In this document: positions 50,503-59,445 of the stretch, piece after piece | How positions within the stretch are numbered: position 1 is the first letter of the stretch | Layout of the letters: every line of letters starts with the position of its first letter | Source of the DNA: Rhodomicrobium sp. Az07 | GTDB lineage: Bacteria; Pseudomonadota; Alphaproteobacteria; Rhizobiales; Rhodomicrobiaceae | Direction of reading: 5' to 3' | DNA length: 64,000 nucleotides | Assembly (NCBI RefSeq): GCF_018619475.1 | Contig: NZ_JAHFZG010000016.1 | Coordinates: 1-64,000, forward strand | The notes under the pieces: generated by a model | The model's database searches: none | What the model saw: the letters and a program-made list of their open reading frames with translations, nothing else | Told to the model about the DNA's origin: nothing | Position numbers and translations under genes: made by a program

Positions 50503-51105
50503 TTAAGCGCCAAGCTCCGCGAGAAACGCATCGTGCGTCAGCGGACGCGAGAACATCGCGAAGTCTCGCGTCGTGGCGACGCGCTGTTCTTCCTCGCTCA
50601 GCGCCGCCGTGCAATCGGTCAGCGTGACGACGCGAAACCCGCGCTCATAGGCCGAACGCATGGTGCTTTCCACGCAGCAATTGGTGAGGAAGCCAGCAAG
50701 CACGACGTCCGTCACGCCGCGCTGGCGCAACACGAAATCGAGGTTTGTGCTGGCGAAGCAATCGAGGCCGCGCTTTCCTTCGATGACGATATCGCCCGGT
50801 TGCGGCGTCAGTTCCTCGATGATCTCCGCGCCCCATGTGCCTTTCCGAAACGCCTTCGCCCCTACGACGCCCGCGAGGATGCCGTAAGGGTTCGCAGGAA
50901 TTTCGGGATATCCTTCCGCGAAGCTGATAGCGGCGTGCATGACGGTTACGCCGTGGCGTCGCGCCTCTTCGACGGTCGCGAGCGTATTGGCGAGCATGTT
51001 TGTGCTCTCCATCACTTCCTTGACGCCCTCATGATGTGCGCCGCCCGGTTTCACGAAATCGTTCTGGTATTCGATAAGCACAAGCGCTGTGGTTTTCGGG
51101 TCCAT
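50503..51105 (-). CDS. Isochorismatase-like cysteine hydrolase
   Basis: The 200-residue protein has the Asp-Lys-Cys triad of the superfamily: Asp16 in LIEYQNDFV, Lys111 in VIEGKRGLDCF and Cys144 in GFLTNCCVESTMRSAYERGF, with a cis-peptide bond expected before the nucleophile region. Members hydrolyse amides such as nicotinamide, carbamoyl or biuret-type substrates; the specific substrate is not clear. It converges on pheA with 42 bases between the stops. Confidence 0.87.
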   Translation of the reverse strand: MDPKTTALVLIEYQNDFVKPGGAHHEGVKEVMESTNMLANTLATVEEARRHGVTVMHAAISFAEGYPEIPANPYGILAGVVGAKAFRKGTWGAEIIEELTPQPGDIVIEGKRGLDCFASTNLDFVLRQRGVTDVVLAGFLTNCCVESTMRSAYERGFRVVTLTDCTAALSEEEQRVATTRDFAMFSRPLTHDAFLAELGA

Positions 51106-51294
51106 GCTGATCCTCCCTCATTATTCGCAAATGCTGTTCTTCGAGAATGACCGGGAGATGACAAATGGACAAGTCTATGCTCGCTGCCGGAGAGGCGCGC
51201 GCGTGCACCGGCGCTCGCATCGGGCCGCTAAGTGCTTGCTGGGTAAACTTATCCGCGTTCGGACTCGATTTCGCCCTGGACCGATCGAGGTCGA

Positions 51295-51801
51295 TCAACT
51301 TTCCGAAATGACGGGGCAGCCCCCTGCCGCACGCTCTCCCCACTGCGAGAAAGGCCGCTTGCAGAGGCTCGCGTTCGAATAGCGAGGGTCGCCGCTGATT
51401 TCCGCGCCGATCCAGAGAGGCAGCGGGAAACCGTGGTCCTCGTGCGGAAGTTCGATTTCGGCCACGACGAGACCTTCGTTCTCGCCCTGAAACACGTCGA
51501 TTTCCCATGTGAGACCGTGCCACGGCAGCAGATGGCGGCGCTTTTCAATGATCGAGCCCTCGCGAAGCTCCATGAGCGCGACCGCGTGATCGGGCGGGAT
51601 GTCGTATTCGAACTCCAGGCGGCGGATGCCCACGCCCGCCGATTTCATCGTCAGCGTCGCGCGACCGTCTCGCGTCCGGATGCGCAGCGACATCTTCCCG
51701 GTGTTAGCGAGGTAGGCTTGACGGATCATGGAGCCGCCGTCGGCATACGCCCGCCAGCTATCGTTCGCCACCAGAAATTTCCGTTCGATTTCGAAGGGCA
51801 T
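51295..51801 (-). CDS. CYTH domain protein (triphosphate tunnel enzyme)
   Basis: The N-terminal EIERKFLV motif (ExExK) at residues 4-11 defines the CYTH superfamily, whose members bind triphosphates inside an eight-stranded tunnel. Further family features are LRIRTRDGRATLTMKSAG, RLEFEYDIP, KRRHLLPWHGLTWEIDVF and LVVAEIELPHED, giving the expected pattern of inward-facing Arg, Lys and Glu residues. Bacterial short CYTH proteins are usually inorganic triphosphatases. At 168 residues it lacks the CHAD domain. The ATG at 51801 places ExExK at the N-terminus, as expected. Confidence 0.88.
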   Translation of the reverse strand: MPFEIERKFLVANDSWRAYADGGSMIRQAYLANTGKMSLRIRTRDGRATLTMKSAGVGIRRLEFEYDIPPDHAVALMELREGSIIEKRRHLLPWHGLTWEIDVFQGENEGLVVAEIELPHEDHGFPLPLWIGAEISGDPRYSNASLCKRPFSQWGERAAGGCPVISES

Positions 51802-51881
51802 CAGAGTTTTCCGGCAAGGGCCACGCATCGGAGCAAAGGCTCCGTTCAAGGTAGTTGTACGCGCCCCGGCTGAAAAACTCG

Positions 51882-53435
51882 CTAAACGAACGGGTGAACA
51901 GGCTCCGCCGTATGCTTGGTGGAGATGTCGCCCTTGTCGTTTTCTTCCGTGAGGTGAACCTCGTAGCCCCAAAGGTTTGCGAGGTGCTGAAGCACGCGCT
52001 CGGCGTCCTCCTCCTCCAGCATGACGCCGTCGATCACGCTGTGGCGCAGGACGAGGCGGCGGTCGCCTTCAAGGTCCACGTCCACGATCTGGATGTCGGG
52101 GTCGTGGCGCGACACGTCGTAATGCCGCGCGAGCGCCCGGCGAACGCGCATATAACCGCGCTCGTCGTGGATGGCGTCGACAGACAGATCCTTTTCGCGG
52201 GCGTCGTCCGTCACCAGGAACAGGCCCATCTTGCGGATCACGGCGGGGCTGAGAAACTGCGAGACGAAGCTTTCGTCGCGGTAGTTCGCCCAGATATCCT
52301 TGAGCGTCTCGACCGGGTCGCCGTTGCCCGCCATATCCGGGAACCAGGCGCGGTCTTCCGCCGTCGGGTTCACGCACATGCGCTCGATGTCCTTCATCAT
52401 GGTGAAGCCGAGCGCATAGGGATTGAGGCCGTAATAGCGGCGGTCGTCGAAGTCCGGCTGCGCCACGACATTCGTGTGCGAATGCAGGAATTCGAGATAC
52501 GAGCCTTCCGTGATGCGACCGCGATCGTAGAGCCGCTGCATGATCTCGTAATGGGTGTAGGTGGCGCAGCCCTCGTTCATCATTTTCGTCTGGCGCTGCG
52601 GATAGAAATATTGCGCGATGAGGCGGACGATGCGGATGACCTCACGCTGCCATGGCCGGAGACGCGGCGAGGTCTTTTCGAGGAAGTAGAGGACATTTTC
52701 CTCGGGCAACCCCAGAAGCGCGCGGCGACGGTCTCGTTCCGTCGTGCGTTTCTTGGCCTTCTTGCCCTGCCCTTCCGGCACGGTGCGCCAGAGATCGTTG
52801 AACAGCCGCTCGCCATGCTCGCGCCGCTCGTGCTCGCGCTTCTGCTCGGAGCGAAGGTCCATCTGCCGCTTGCCGGGATAGCGGTGAATGCCCTGATTTT
52901 GCAGGGCATGGGCCGCGTCGAGCACGCGCTCAACCTCGGCCTGACCGTACTTTTCTTCGCAATCCGCGATGAAATTCTTCGCGAAGGCCAGATAATCGAG
53001 GATGCCGTCCGCGTCGGTCCACTGCTTGAAGACGTAATTGTTCTTGAAGAAGTGATTATGCCCGTAGGCCGCGTGAGCGAGCACCAGCGTCTGCATGGTC
53101 GCGGTGTTTTCTTCGAGGAGATACACGACGCACGGGTTCGAGTTGATGACGATTTCGTAGGCGAGGCCCTGCCAGCCCTTGCGATAAAGCGTTTCGTTGC
53201 GCACGAACTGCTTGCCGAAGGACCAGTGTCGATAGAATAGCGGCATGCCGGTTGAGGCGTAGGCGTCCAGCATCTGCTCGGTCGTTATCACCTCGATGCG
53301 CGGCCGATAGATGTCGAGCTTCAACTCGTCACCGATCTCCGCCACACCGTCATAGATGCGCGAGAGGGTGTCGAAATCCCAGTTGGCATCCTTGAACAGA
53401 AGCGGGTCGTCTCTGCCTGCCGTCGCCGTCGTCAT
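51882..53435 (-). CDS. SpoVR family protein
   Basis: Third gene of the prkA-DUF444-spoVR operon. The 517-residue cytoplasmic protein matches the SpoVR/YcgB family: YRHWSFGKQFVRNETLYRKG, AHAAYGHNHFFKNNYVFKQW, and MMNEGCATYTHYEIMQRLYD, with conserved His residues resembling a metal site. SpoVR is needed for the spore cortex in Bacillus, but in proteobacteria the operon is a stress and stationary-phase unit, and its biochemical function is unknown. Its ATG overlaps the DUF444 stop (ATGA). Confidence 0.94.
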   Translation of the reverse strand: MTTATAGRDDPLLFKDANWDFDTLSRIYDGVAEIGDELKLDIYRPRIEVITTEQMLDAYASTGMPLFYRHWSFGKQFVRNETLYRKGWQGLAYEIVINSNPCVVYLLEENTATMQTLVLAHAAYGHNHFFKNNYVFKQWTDADGILDYLAFAKNFIADCEEKYGQAEVERVLDAAHALQNQGIHRYPGKRQMDLRSEQKREHERREHGERLFNDLWRTVPEGQGKKAKKRTTERDRRRALLGLPEENVLYFLEKTSPRLRPWQREVIRIVRLIAQYFYPQRQTKMMNEGCATYTHYEIMQRLYDRGRITEGSYLEFLHSHTNVVAQPDFDDRRYYGLNPYALGFTMMKDIERMCVNPTAEDRAWFPDMAGNGDPVETLKDIWANYRDESFVSQFLSPAVIRKMGLFLVTDDAREKDLSVDAIHDERGYMRVRRALARHYDVSRHDPDIQIVDVDLEGDRRLVLRHSVIDGVMLEEEDAERVLQHLANLWGYEVHLTEENDKGDISTKHTAEPVHPFV

Positions 53436-54733
53436 CAGACCCCCGAGGTTGCTGCGTTGCTCTTCCGTTCGAACAACTCCCGGAAGACAGGATAGATGTC
53501 GCGGCGGTCGCGAACTTTTCGCATCGCCATAGGCAGTTTCGGCGAGAGGATCATGTCATAGGCGCGCCAGAGCGTGCTGGGCGGCTCCACCGAACGGCGG
53601 CGCTCCTCCGGCTCGCGGCCAACCTCGATGTAGGCGTAATACTGGCAGAGCGGCAGGATCGACGTCTTCAGCAGCGAGACAGTCTTTTCGTTGTCGATCG
53701 GCAGGTTGTCGCCGTCCGAAGCCTGCGCGGCGTAAATATTCCAGACGCCGGGCGGGTAGCGGTCATGCATGACCTTGATCATTTCTTCGAGAGCGGTCGA
53801 AACCACGGTGCCGCCCGTCTCGCGGCTGTGGAAGAACGTGTCCTCGTCCACTTCCTTCGCCTCATGCGTGTGGCGGATGAACACCACCTCGACATAGCGA
53901 TAACGGCGGCTGAGGAACAGGTAGAGAAGGCTGTAGAAGCGCTTCGCCAGATCCTTCAGATGTTCGTCCATGGAGCCGGACACGTCCATCAGGCAGAACA
54001 TGACCGCCTGCGCCACGGGTTTCGGCTCCATCTCGAAGCGGCGATAGCGCACGTCGACCGGATCGATGAACGGGATGGCGATAGACCGCTTCGCCTGCTT
54101 CTTCAATGCTTCGCGGATTTCGAGGATTTTGTCCTCGTGGCCGCCTTCCTCTTCGAGCGCCTTGAGCTGCGCTTCGAGGTCGGCGATCTCTTCCACCTTC
54201 GGACGCCGGAGCGCGATGCGGCGGGCGAGGCTCTTGCGCATGGTCTGCTGGATCGACAGCGACGACGGCGGACCGGACGAGCGGTAGCCCGCGCGGCGCG
54301 GCTGCTCCTTGCCCTCGCCCATGACCTGACGCTTGGCAAGGTCGGGAAGTTCGAGGTCTTCGAGGAAGAGGTCGATGAACTCCTCGTCGGAAAGCGCGAA
54401 GCGAAACTCGTCTTCGCCGTTTCCGTCCGCGCTCGCGCCGCCCTTGCCGCCACCCGAGGGCGGCCGCTCTATGGCGTCGCCCTCGATGTAGCTCTTGTTG
54501 CCGGGCAGAAGATACTCGCGCGTCCCGCCCTTGCTGCTTCGGCGCAGAGACGGCTCATGAACGCCATCCACGGGCACGACAATCTCGCCGCCCTTGCCCG
54601 TGTCCGTGATCTTGCGGTCTTTGGATGCTTCCCGCACCGCGTGCCGGACAAGCGCCCGAGCCCGGCGGATGAACCGCTGCCTGTTGCCTAGACTCTTGCC
54701 GCTCGCATCGCGACGCCGATCAATGATGTACAC
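53435..54733 (-). CDS. YeaH/YhbH family protein (DUF444)
   Basis: Second gene of the operon. The 432-residue protein starts VYIIDRRRDASGKSLGNRQR, matching the YeaH N-terminus, with a Gly-rich region near residue 90 and a von Willebrand A-like domain that begins FCLMDVSGSMDEHLKDLAKR (the metal-ion DxSxS motif). VEVVFIRHTHEAKEVDE follows. I use GTG 54733 because it gives the family N-terminus; its spacing from the prkA stop is ten bases. In Escherichia coli YeaH and YeaG (PrkA) are induced by nitrogen starvation and stationary phase. Confidence 0.93.
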   Translation of the reverse strand: MYIIDRRRDASGKSLGNRQRFIRRARALVRHAVREASKDRKITDTGKGGEIVVPVDGVHEPSLRRSSKGGTREYLLPGNKSYIEGDAIERPPSGGGKGGASADGNGEDEFRFALSDEEFIDLFLEDLELPDLAKRQVMGEGKEQPRRAGYRSSGPPSSLSIQQTMRKSLARRIALRRPKVEEIADLEAQLKALEEEGGHEDKILEIREALKKQAKRSIAIPFIDPVDVRYRRFEMEPKPVAQAVMFCLMDVSGSMDEHLKDLAKRFYSLLYLFLSRRYRYVEVVFIRHTHEAKEVDEDTFFHSRETGGTVVSTALEEMIKVMHDRYPPGVWNIYAAQASDGDNLPIDNEKTVSLLKTSILPLCQYYAYIEVGREPEERRRSVEPPSTLWRAYDMILSPKLPMAMRKVRDRRDIYPVFRELFERKSNAATSGV

Positions 54734-54743
54734 GTTTCGTTGC

Positions 54744-56684
54744 CTAGCCCGCCTGTCTAACTCGCATGTACCATTCCACAAGCCTGCGAACCTGACGCTC
54801 TGTGTAGCCTCGCGTCACCATCCGCTCGACGAATTCGCTGTGCTTCTTCTCCGTTTCGCCGTCCTTCTTCGAACCGAAGCTGATCACAGGTAGCAGGTCT
54901 TCCACCTGGCTGAACATCCGCCGCTCGATGACTTCCCGAATTTTCTCGTAGCTCGTCCAACTCGGGTTCTTGCCGCCGCGCTGCGCTCTTGCCCTCAGTG
55001 TAAACTTGACGACCTCGTTGCGAAAGTCCTTCGGGTTCGCGATACCGGCCGGCTTCTCGATCTTCGAAAGCTCCTGATTGAGAAGCTCGCGATTCAGGAG
55101 TTGCCCGGTGTCGGCGTCCTTGAAGTCCTGATCCTCGATCCACGCATCGGCATAGGCGACGTACCTGTCGAACAGGTTCTGGCCGTAGTCGTGATAGGAT
55201 TCGAGGTAGGCTTTCTGGATCTCGTTCCCGATGAACTCAGCATAACGGGGACCGAGTTCCGTCTTTATGAACTCGATATACGCGCTTTCGATGTCGTCGG
55301 GGTATTGCTCCCGGCGGATAGCCTGTTCCAGCACATACATGAGATGCACCGGGTCGGCGCCCACTTCCTGCGTGTCGTGGTTGTAGGTGGCCGACAGCGT
55401 CTTGAACGCGAAGCGCGTCGAGATGCCGTCCATCCCTTCATCCACGCCCGCATGATCGCGGTATTCCTGCATGGTGCGGGCCTTCGGATCGACCTCTTTC
55501 AGGCTTTCGCCGTCATAGACCCGCATCTTGGCGTAAAGGCTCGAATTCTCGTGAGGCTTGAGGCGCGACAGCACCGAGAAGCGCGCCAACATTCCGAGCG
55601 TGCCTGGAGCGCACGGAGCGTTCGCCAGCTCCGATGTGCGGATGAGCTTGTCGTAGATCTGCTCTTCCTCTTGAACGCGCAGGCAGTACGGAACCTTGAT
55701 CACATAGATACGGTCGATGAAGGCTTCGTTCGTCTTGTTGTTCTTGAAGCTGCGCCACTCGGCTTCGTTCGAGTGGGCCATGATGATGCCGTTGTACGGG
55801 ATCGACCCGATATTCTCGGAGCCGACATAGTTACCGTCCTGCGTCGCGGTCAGGAGCGGATGCAGCATCTTGATCGGCGCCTTGAACATCTCGACGAATT
55901 CGAGCACGCCCTGGTTCGCGCGGTTCAGGCCGCCGGAGTAGGAGTAGGCGTCCGGATCGTTCTGAGCGAGCAGTTCGAGGCGGCGGATGTCCACCTTGCC
56001 GACGAGCGAGGAAACGTCCTGATTGTTCTCGTCGCCCGGCTCCGTCTTGGCAATTGCGATCTGGCGCAGCCGTGACGGAGATATCTTCGCGACCTTGAAC
56101 TTCGTGATGTCGCCGCCGAATTCATCGAGCCGCTTCAGACACCACGGGCTCATGAGGCCCGTGAGACGGCGCTTGGGGATGCCGTAGTCCTCTTCGATGC
56201 GGTCGCCCATCGTCTCGCGGTCGAACAGGCAGAGCGGGCTTTCGAAAATGGGAGACAACGCGTCGCCCGCCTTCAGCACATAGATCGGCTTGTGCTCCAT
56301 CAAGGCCTTGATGCGCTCGGCAAGCGAAGACTTGCCGCCGCCAACGGGGCCGAGCAGATAGAGGATCTGCTTGCGCTCCTCAAGGCCTTGCGCGCCCTGA
56401 CGGAAGAAAGCGACGATCCGCTCGATCGTCTCTTCCATGCCGTAAAACTCGGCGAAGGCCGGGTAAACGCGGATGGTGCGGTTCATGAAGATGCGGCCGA
56501 GACGGGAATCCTTTGAGGTATCCACCATCTCGGGCTCGCCAATGGCGGCCAGCAGCCTCTCGTGTGGAGAGGCGTACATGAGCGGATCTGTTTTGCACCC
56601 CTTCAGATACTCCGCCAGACTCATAACGGTTTCGCGTCTTGCCTCGAAACCGCGCGCATAGGTGTCAAACAAGTCAGTCGACAT
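54744..56684 (-). CDS. prkA: PrkA/YeaG serine protein kinase
   Basis: First gene of the prkA-DUF444-spoVR operon. The 646-residue protein has an N-terminal AAA+ domain with Walker A LLGPVGGGKSS at residues 111-120 and the PrkA landmarks PLMYASPHERLLAAIG, IRVYPAFAEFYGMEETIERI and FVEMFKAPIKMLHPLLTATQ. The C-terminal part carries the kinase-like domain described for Bacillus PrkA; some evidence suggests that it acts as a protease or AAA+ machine instead. It has about 590 bases of upstream DNA before the next gene, room for regulation. Confidence 0.95.
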   Translation of the reverse strand: MSTDLFDTYARGFEARRETVMSLAEYLKGCKTDPLMYASPHERLLAAIGEPEMVDTSKDSRLGRIFMNRTIRVYPAFAEFYGMEETIERIVAFFRQGAQGLEERKQILYLLGPVGGGKSSLAERIKALMEHKPIYVLKAGDALSPIFESPLCLFDRETMGDRIEEDYGIPKRRLTGLMSPWCLKRLDEFGGDITKFKVAKISPSRLRQIAIAKTEPGDENNQDVSSLVGKVDIRRLELLAQNDPDAYSYSGGLNRANQGVLEFVEMFKAPIKMLHPLLTATQDGNYVGSENIGSIPYNGIIMAHSNEAEWRSFKNNKTNEAFIDRIYVIKVPYCLRVQEEEQIYDKLIRTSELANAPCAPGTLGMLARFSVLSRLKPHENSSLYAKMRVYDGESLKEVDPKARTMQEYRDHAGVDEGMDGISTRFAFKTLSATYNHDTQEVGADPVHLMYVLEQAIRREQYPDDIESAYIEFIKTELGPRYAEFIGNEIQKAYLESYHDYGQNLFDRYVAYADAWIEDQDFKDADTGQLLNRELLNQELSKIEKPAGIANPKDFRNEVVKFTLRARAQRGGKNPSWTSYEKIREVIERRMFSQVEDLLPVISFGSKKDGETEKKHSEFVERMVTRGYTERQVRRLVEWYMRVRQAG

Positions 56685-57229
56685 CGCGACCCCGCTGATC
56701 TTCGTTGGAGATAAGTCCTGGAGTGAGCGTGAGGAGCCCCATGCACCTTCTCTCTGCCCCAAGAGGGCCAGGGTAAATCGACCCGGCAAGGCTGCTCGGC
56801 AGACACTTCATCGCCACGAGATCGGTCGAGAGTGCCCTGATTTTATGTCGGACGTGAGATGGCCAATGGAAGGGGGTCCAGCCGCATGGAGGAAAATTAA
56901 ACGTCTGATTTGGAGATTGACCCAATGCTGAACCCGTTGCCAATCTGGAACCGATGATGTCCCCCATGCAAACAAGATGCCGAAACCCGCGCATTCCCGC
57001 CCGACGCTTAAATAATAAGCATCGGCAAGGCGCTTGAAAAGCACTACCTTTGGGAGAGATGGAATAAGGCACGCACGCCCGGTCAAAAACGACGCCGTGG
57101 TTAAGGCATGCTAGTGGAGCGGATTTGACATTTGAGTCCCGGTTTTGCTTGCGAGGGTGCTGCAAACAGATGCAAATGTCGGTATCGGACCACTGCCGCG
57201 TTCAGAAGCTCAAGCGCGCCGAAAAGGAC
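56685..57229. other. Long intergenic region upstream of prkA
   Basis: The stretch between the prkA start and the cold-shock gene terminator is about 545 bases. It has ordinary to slightly lowered GC and no frame on either strand that looks like protein. The prkA promoter and any stress-responsive elements must lie here, but I could not pick out a convincing -35/-10 or -24/-12 pair. No RNA gene was recognised. Confidence 0.4.
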
Positions 57230-57258
57230 AAAAAAAGAGCGCGGTCTCCCGCGCTCTC
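57230..57258 (-). terminator. Rho-independent terminator after the cold-shock gene
   Basis: On the minus strand GAGCGCGG pairs with CCGCGCTC around a four-base loop and is followed by seven T residues. It starts about 17 bases after the cold-shock gene stop. An A-run on the other flank gives a T-run in the opposite direction, so it could also work for plus-strand transcripts. Confidence 0.9.
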
Positions 57259-57274
57259 GAAAAAAAACCGCTGT

Positions 57275-57484
57275 TTACGCGACCTGCAGATTGCCCGCAG
57301 AGGTCTTGCCGGTACGGCGGTCGGTCTGGATTTCGAACGAAACCTTCTGGCCTTCAACGAGACCACGGAGGCCGGCGCGCTCAAGGGCGCTGACGTGCAC
57401 GAACACATCCTTGCCGCCGTCATCGGGCTGAATGAAGCCGTAGCCTTTTTGGCTGTTGTACCATTTCACGACGCCCATATTCAT
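57275..57484 (-). CDS. cspA: Cold-shock domain protein (CspA type)
   Basis: The 69-residue product is a classic cold-shock OB-fold: GVVKWYNSQKGYGFIQPDDG contains RNP1 (KGYGFIQ), DVFVHVSALERAGL contains RNP2, and VSFEIQTDRRTGKTSAGNLQ completes the fold. It binds single-stranded RNA and melts secondary structure. AAAGGA lies about seven bases upstream of the ATG. The long untranslated region upstream is typical for cold-shock mRNAs, which use their leader as a thermosensor, though I did not establish a structure here. Confidence 0.95.
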   Translation of the reverse strand: MNMGVVKWYNSQKGYGFIQPDDGGKDVFVHVSALERAGLRGLVEGQKVSFEIQTDRRTGKTSAGNLQVA

Positions 57485-58149
57485 GGGGAAGTCCTTTCGC
57501 TAGATAGAAATTTGCCACGCAGCCGAAGCGGCGCGACGGTAGTCGACGGGTGGAGAGGTAGGAACACGTGGCCTAGCGCGAAAGGCGAGGCGAAACGGCC
57601 CAAATCGTCCGGCCAAATCGATAGGGCGAATATAAGAAATCACGCGATTGGAAGCAACCGCTATCGCGTGCTTTTTCCAGCGTGTCCTCAAATAAATACA
57701 ATTGACATCGATAAATATCGATCGGCAACAGCGAAAAGAACAGTCACGAAATTGTAATAATTCTCGCTCCAGGTTGTAGTCGAGCAAATCGCGTCGGTGA
57801 GAACAGGTCCAGTGAGCGTGTCGCCGTAGAGGCGCCTTGCCGAAAGGGATCCCATAGGTGCGACTGCCTCAAAATGAGGCGTTTCTGCCGGGCAGGGAAT
57901 TCGCCCGCACCGGGCCAACGCCCGAGGAACGTTGCGCGACGAAAGTCGGCTCCAGCCAAGGTCGGAAAACCGCCCGAACATCTTCATCAAATTTTCGCGG
58001 TTTTGCCATCTTTCACGGCGCCAGTGAACTCCTATCTGACACCAGAATCGCCTCTCGAACGAAGGGAGGCGGCGCGAGAGGCGGCAGGGCAACGGTTCCG
58101 CAGGGGGATCGATCCGCAGGCGTTTCGCACCAAACCGGAGGCACACTCG
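57485..58149. other. Divergent region between the cold-shock gene and the DUF2076 gene
   Basis: About 665 bases. The part next to cspA (57485-57690) is probably its promoter and 5' leader. An AT-rich tract with several GATAAATA-like words lies at 57690-57770. Frames open across the right half, including an N-terminal extension of the DUF2076 gene, do not look like protein. No RNA gene or terminator was identified. Confidence 0.4.
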
Positions 58150-58773
58150 ATGACACCCGAAGAACAGCGTCTTCTTGGCGATCTCGCCCAGCGCGTGCGT
58201 AGCGTACCCCCGCAGCAGAAAGACCCCGAGGCGGAAGAGTTTCTGCGCCGTCTCGCTCAGGAGCGCCCGGAGACGGTTTACATCCTCGCCCAAACCGTGA
58301 TCATGCAGGAATTCGCGCTGAAAAACGCGGAAGCGCAGATGCAGGATTTGCAGCGGCAGGCGGCCGAGGCGTCCGCACCGCGTCAGTCCGGCGGCTTCCT
58401 TGGCGGCCTTTTCGGCGGTGGCGCGCAGCCTCAACAGCCGCAGGCGCGTAACCCGTGGGGCGCGCCCCAGCAGCAGGGCTATGGCCAGCAGCCGCCCTAT
58501 CAGGGTGGCCCGGCTATGCAGCCCCAGCAGCAGGGCGGGTTCCTGCGCAACGCGGCCACGACGGCGGTCGGCGTAGCGGGCGGCGCGTTGCTGTTCTCGG
58601 GCATCAGTTCGATGTTCGGAAGCGACAGCGCTGTGACGCAGGCTGCTGCCGCTGCCAATCCCGAAGCGGCGGCCGACGCCGGCGAAAGCTTCCCGCAGTC
58701 CGACTATGCCGATAACAGCGGCGGCGGCGACGACAGTTGGGGCTTCGGCGACGACGGCGGCGACTTCGCCTGA
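58150..58773 (+). CDS. DUF2076 domain protein
   Basis: The 207-residue product starts MTPEEQRLLGDLAQRVRSVP, the DUF2076 opening, and continues with a helical region (VYILAQTVIMQEFALKNAEA), a GGFLGGLFGGG linker, a Gln/Pro/Gly-rich low-complexity segment, a hydrophobic stretch (AVGVAGGALLFSGISSMFG) that may contact membrane, and an acidic Gly/Asp C-terminus. The family is thought to be periplasmic or membrane-associated, but no function is established. GGAGG lies eight bases before the ATG. A strong terminator follows. Confidence 0.85.
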   Translation: MTPEEQRLLGDLAQRVRSVPPQQKDPEAEEFLRRLAQERPETVYILAQTVIMQEFALKNAEAQMQDLQRQAAEASAPRQSGGFLGGLFGGGAQPQQPQARNPWGAPQQQGYGQQPPYQGGPAMQPQQQGGFLRNAATTAVGVAGGALLFSGISSMFGSDSAVTQAAAAANPEAAADAGESFPQSDYADNSGGGDDSWGFGDDGGDFA

Positions 58774-58801
58774 TCCGCAACATTGCGAAAGCGACAACAC
58801 G

Positions 58802-58826
58802 AGGCCGGGCATCGCCCGGCCTTTTT
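58802..58826 (+). terminator. Rho-independent terminator after the DUF2076 gene
   Basis: The nine-base stem AGGCCGGGC pairs with GCCCGGCCT around a three-base loop and is followed by a run of six T residues. It begins 28 bases after the stop. Confidence 0.9.
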
Positions 58827-58851
58827 TGTTTGGCGCCCGTCCGAATCGCCC

Positions 58852-59163
58852 TCACTCGCCCAGAATGCGATTGCCGTCCTTCCAGCCCACGAGCGCCTCG
58901 ACCTTCGCCGCCAGCTCGAAATCCTTGTCGGTTATGCCGTCCGCGTCGTGCGTGCGCAGCCTGAGTTCCACCGACGAAAACGAAACCAGCAGGTCGGGAT
59001 GATGCCACGCCGTCTCGGCCAGATAGCCGATGGCGTTGACGAGCATCATCGTCGCTTTCCAGTTCTTCGTCTTGTAGGTGCGGCGCAGATAGCCGTGGGC
59101 GTGCGTCCAGTTCGGCAGCTCCGCCTTGAGCCGCGCCGCGATTGTCTGGTCGTCATAAGTCAT
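58852..59163 (-). CDS. phhB: Pterin-4a-carbinolamine dehydratase
   Basis: The enzyme dehydrates 4a-hydroxytetrahydrobiopterin, which regenerates the pterin cofactor of aromatic amino acid hydroxylases. The 103-residue product has the signature AETAWHHPDLLVSFSSVELRLRTHDADGIT, with the two adjacent His residues of the active site. A GAGGT Shine-Dalgarno lies about seven bases before the ATG at 59163; the longer frame is not supported. No phenylalanine hydroxylase gene is in the window, though pheA, hisC and tyrC are nearby. Confidence 0.93.
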   Translation of the reverse strand: MTYDDQTIAARLKAELPNWTHAHGYLRRTYKTKNWKATMMLVNAIGYLAETAWHHPDLLVSFSSVELRLRTHDADGITDKDFELAAKVEALVGWKDGNRILGE

Positions 59164-59445
59164 GCGAATCACCTCGAAACTGCGTTCCGGCGTCACTCTT
59201 CGCCGCACCCGGCTTGCCGATCTTGAGACAGGCGGGATGCCCAAACGGCGATAGCCCCGGGCACCTGAATGATATCCCATCCCGGCCGTGCCTGTATTGG
59301 GACGCCGTTTTGCGCGCCCCGTCTCCAGCGTCTCGCCCGCCCCTCATCGCAACGATTTGAAGCGGGCCTGCCTCCGCATATTGTCCAGCGCCGCAAGTTG
59401 GGTCTATAAGCGCGCATCACAACGCCCCTTCCAAGGAGAAAACAG

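Noticed and set aside
51251-51285. A stretch sharing CGGACTCGATTT with the dispersed repeat
   Set aside because: Only 12 bases match exactly, and the second arm and downstream blocks are missing, so chance similarity is more likely than a fourth copy.
56674-57165. Minus-strand frame of 163 codons upstream of prkA
   Set aside because: It overlaps the prkA start in another frame, is rich in scattered Cys and Pro, and has no ribosome-binding site.
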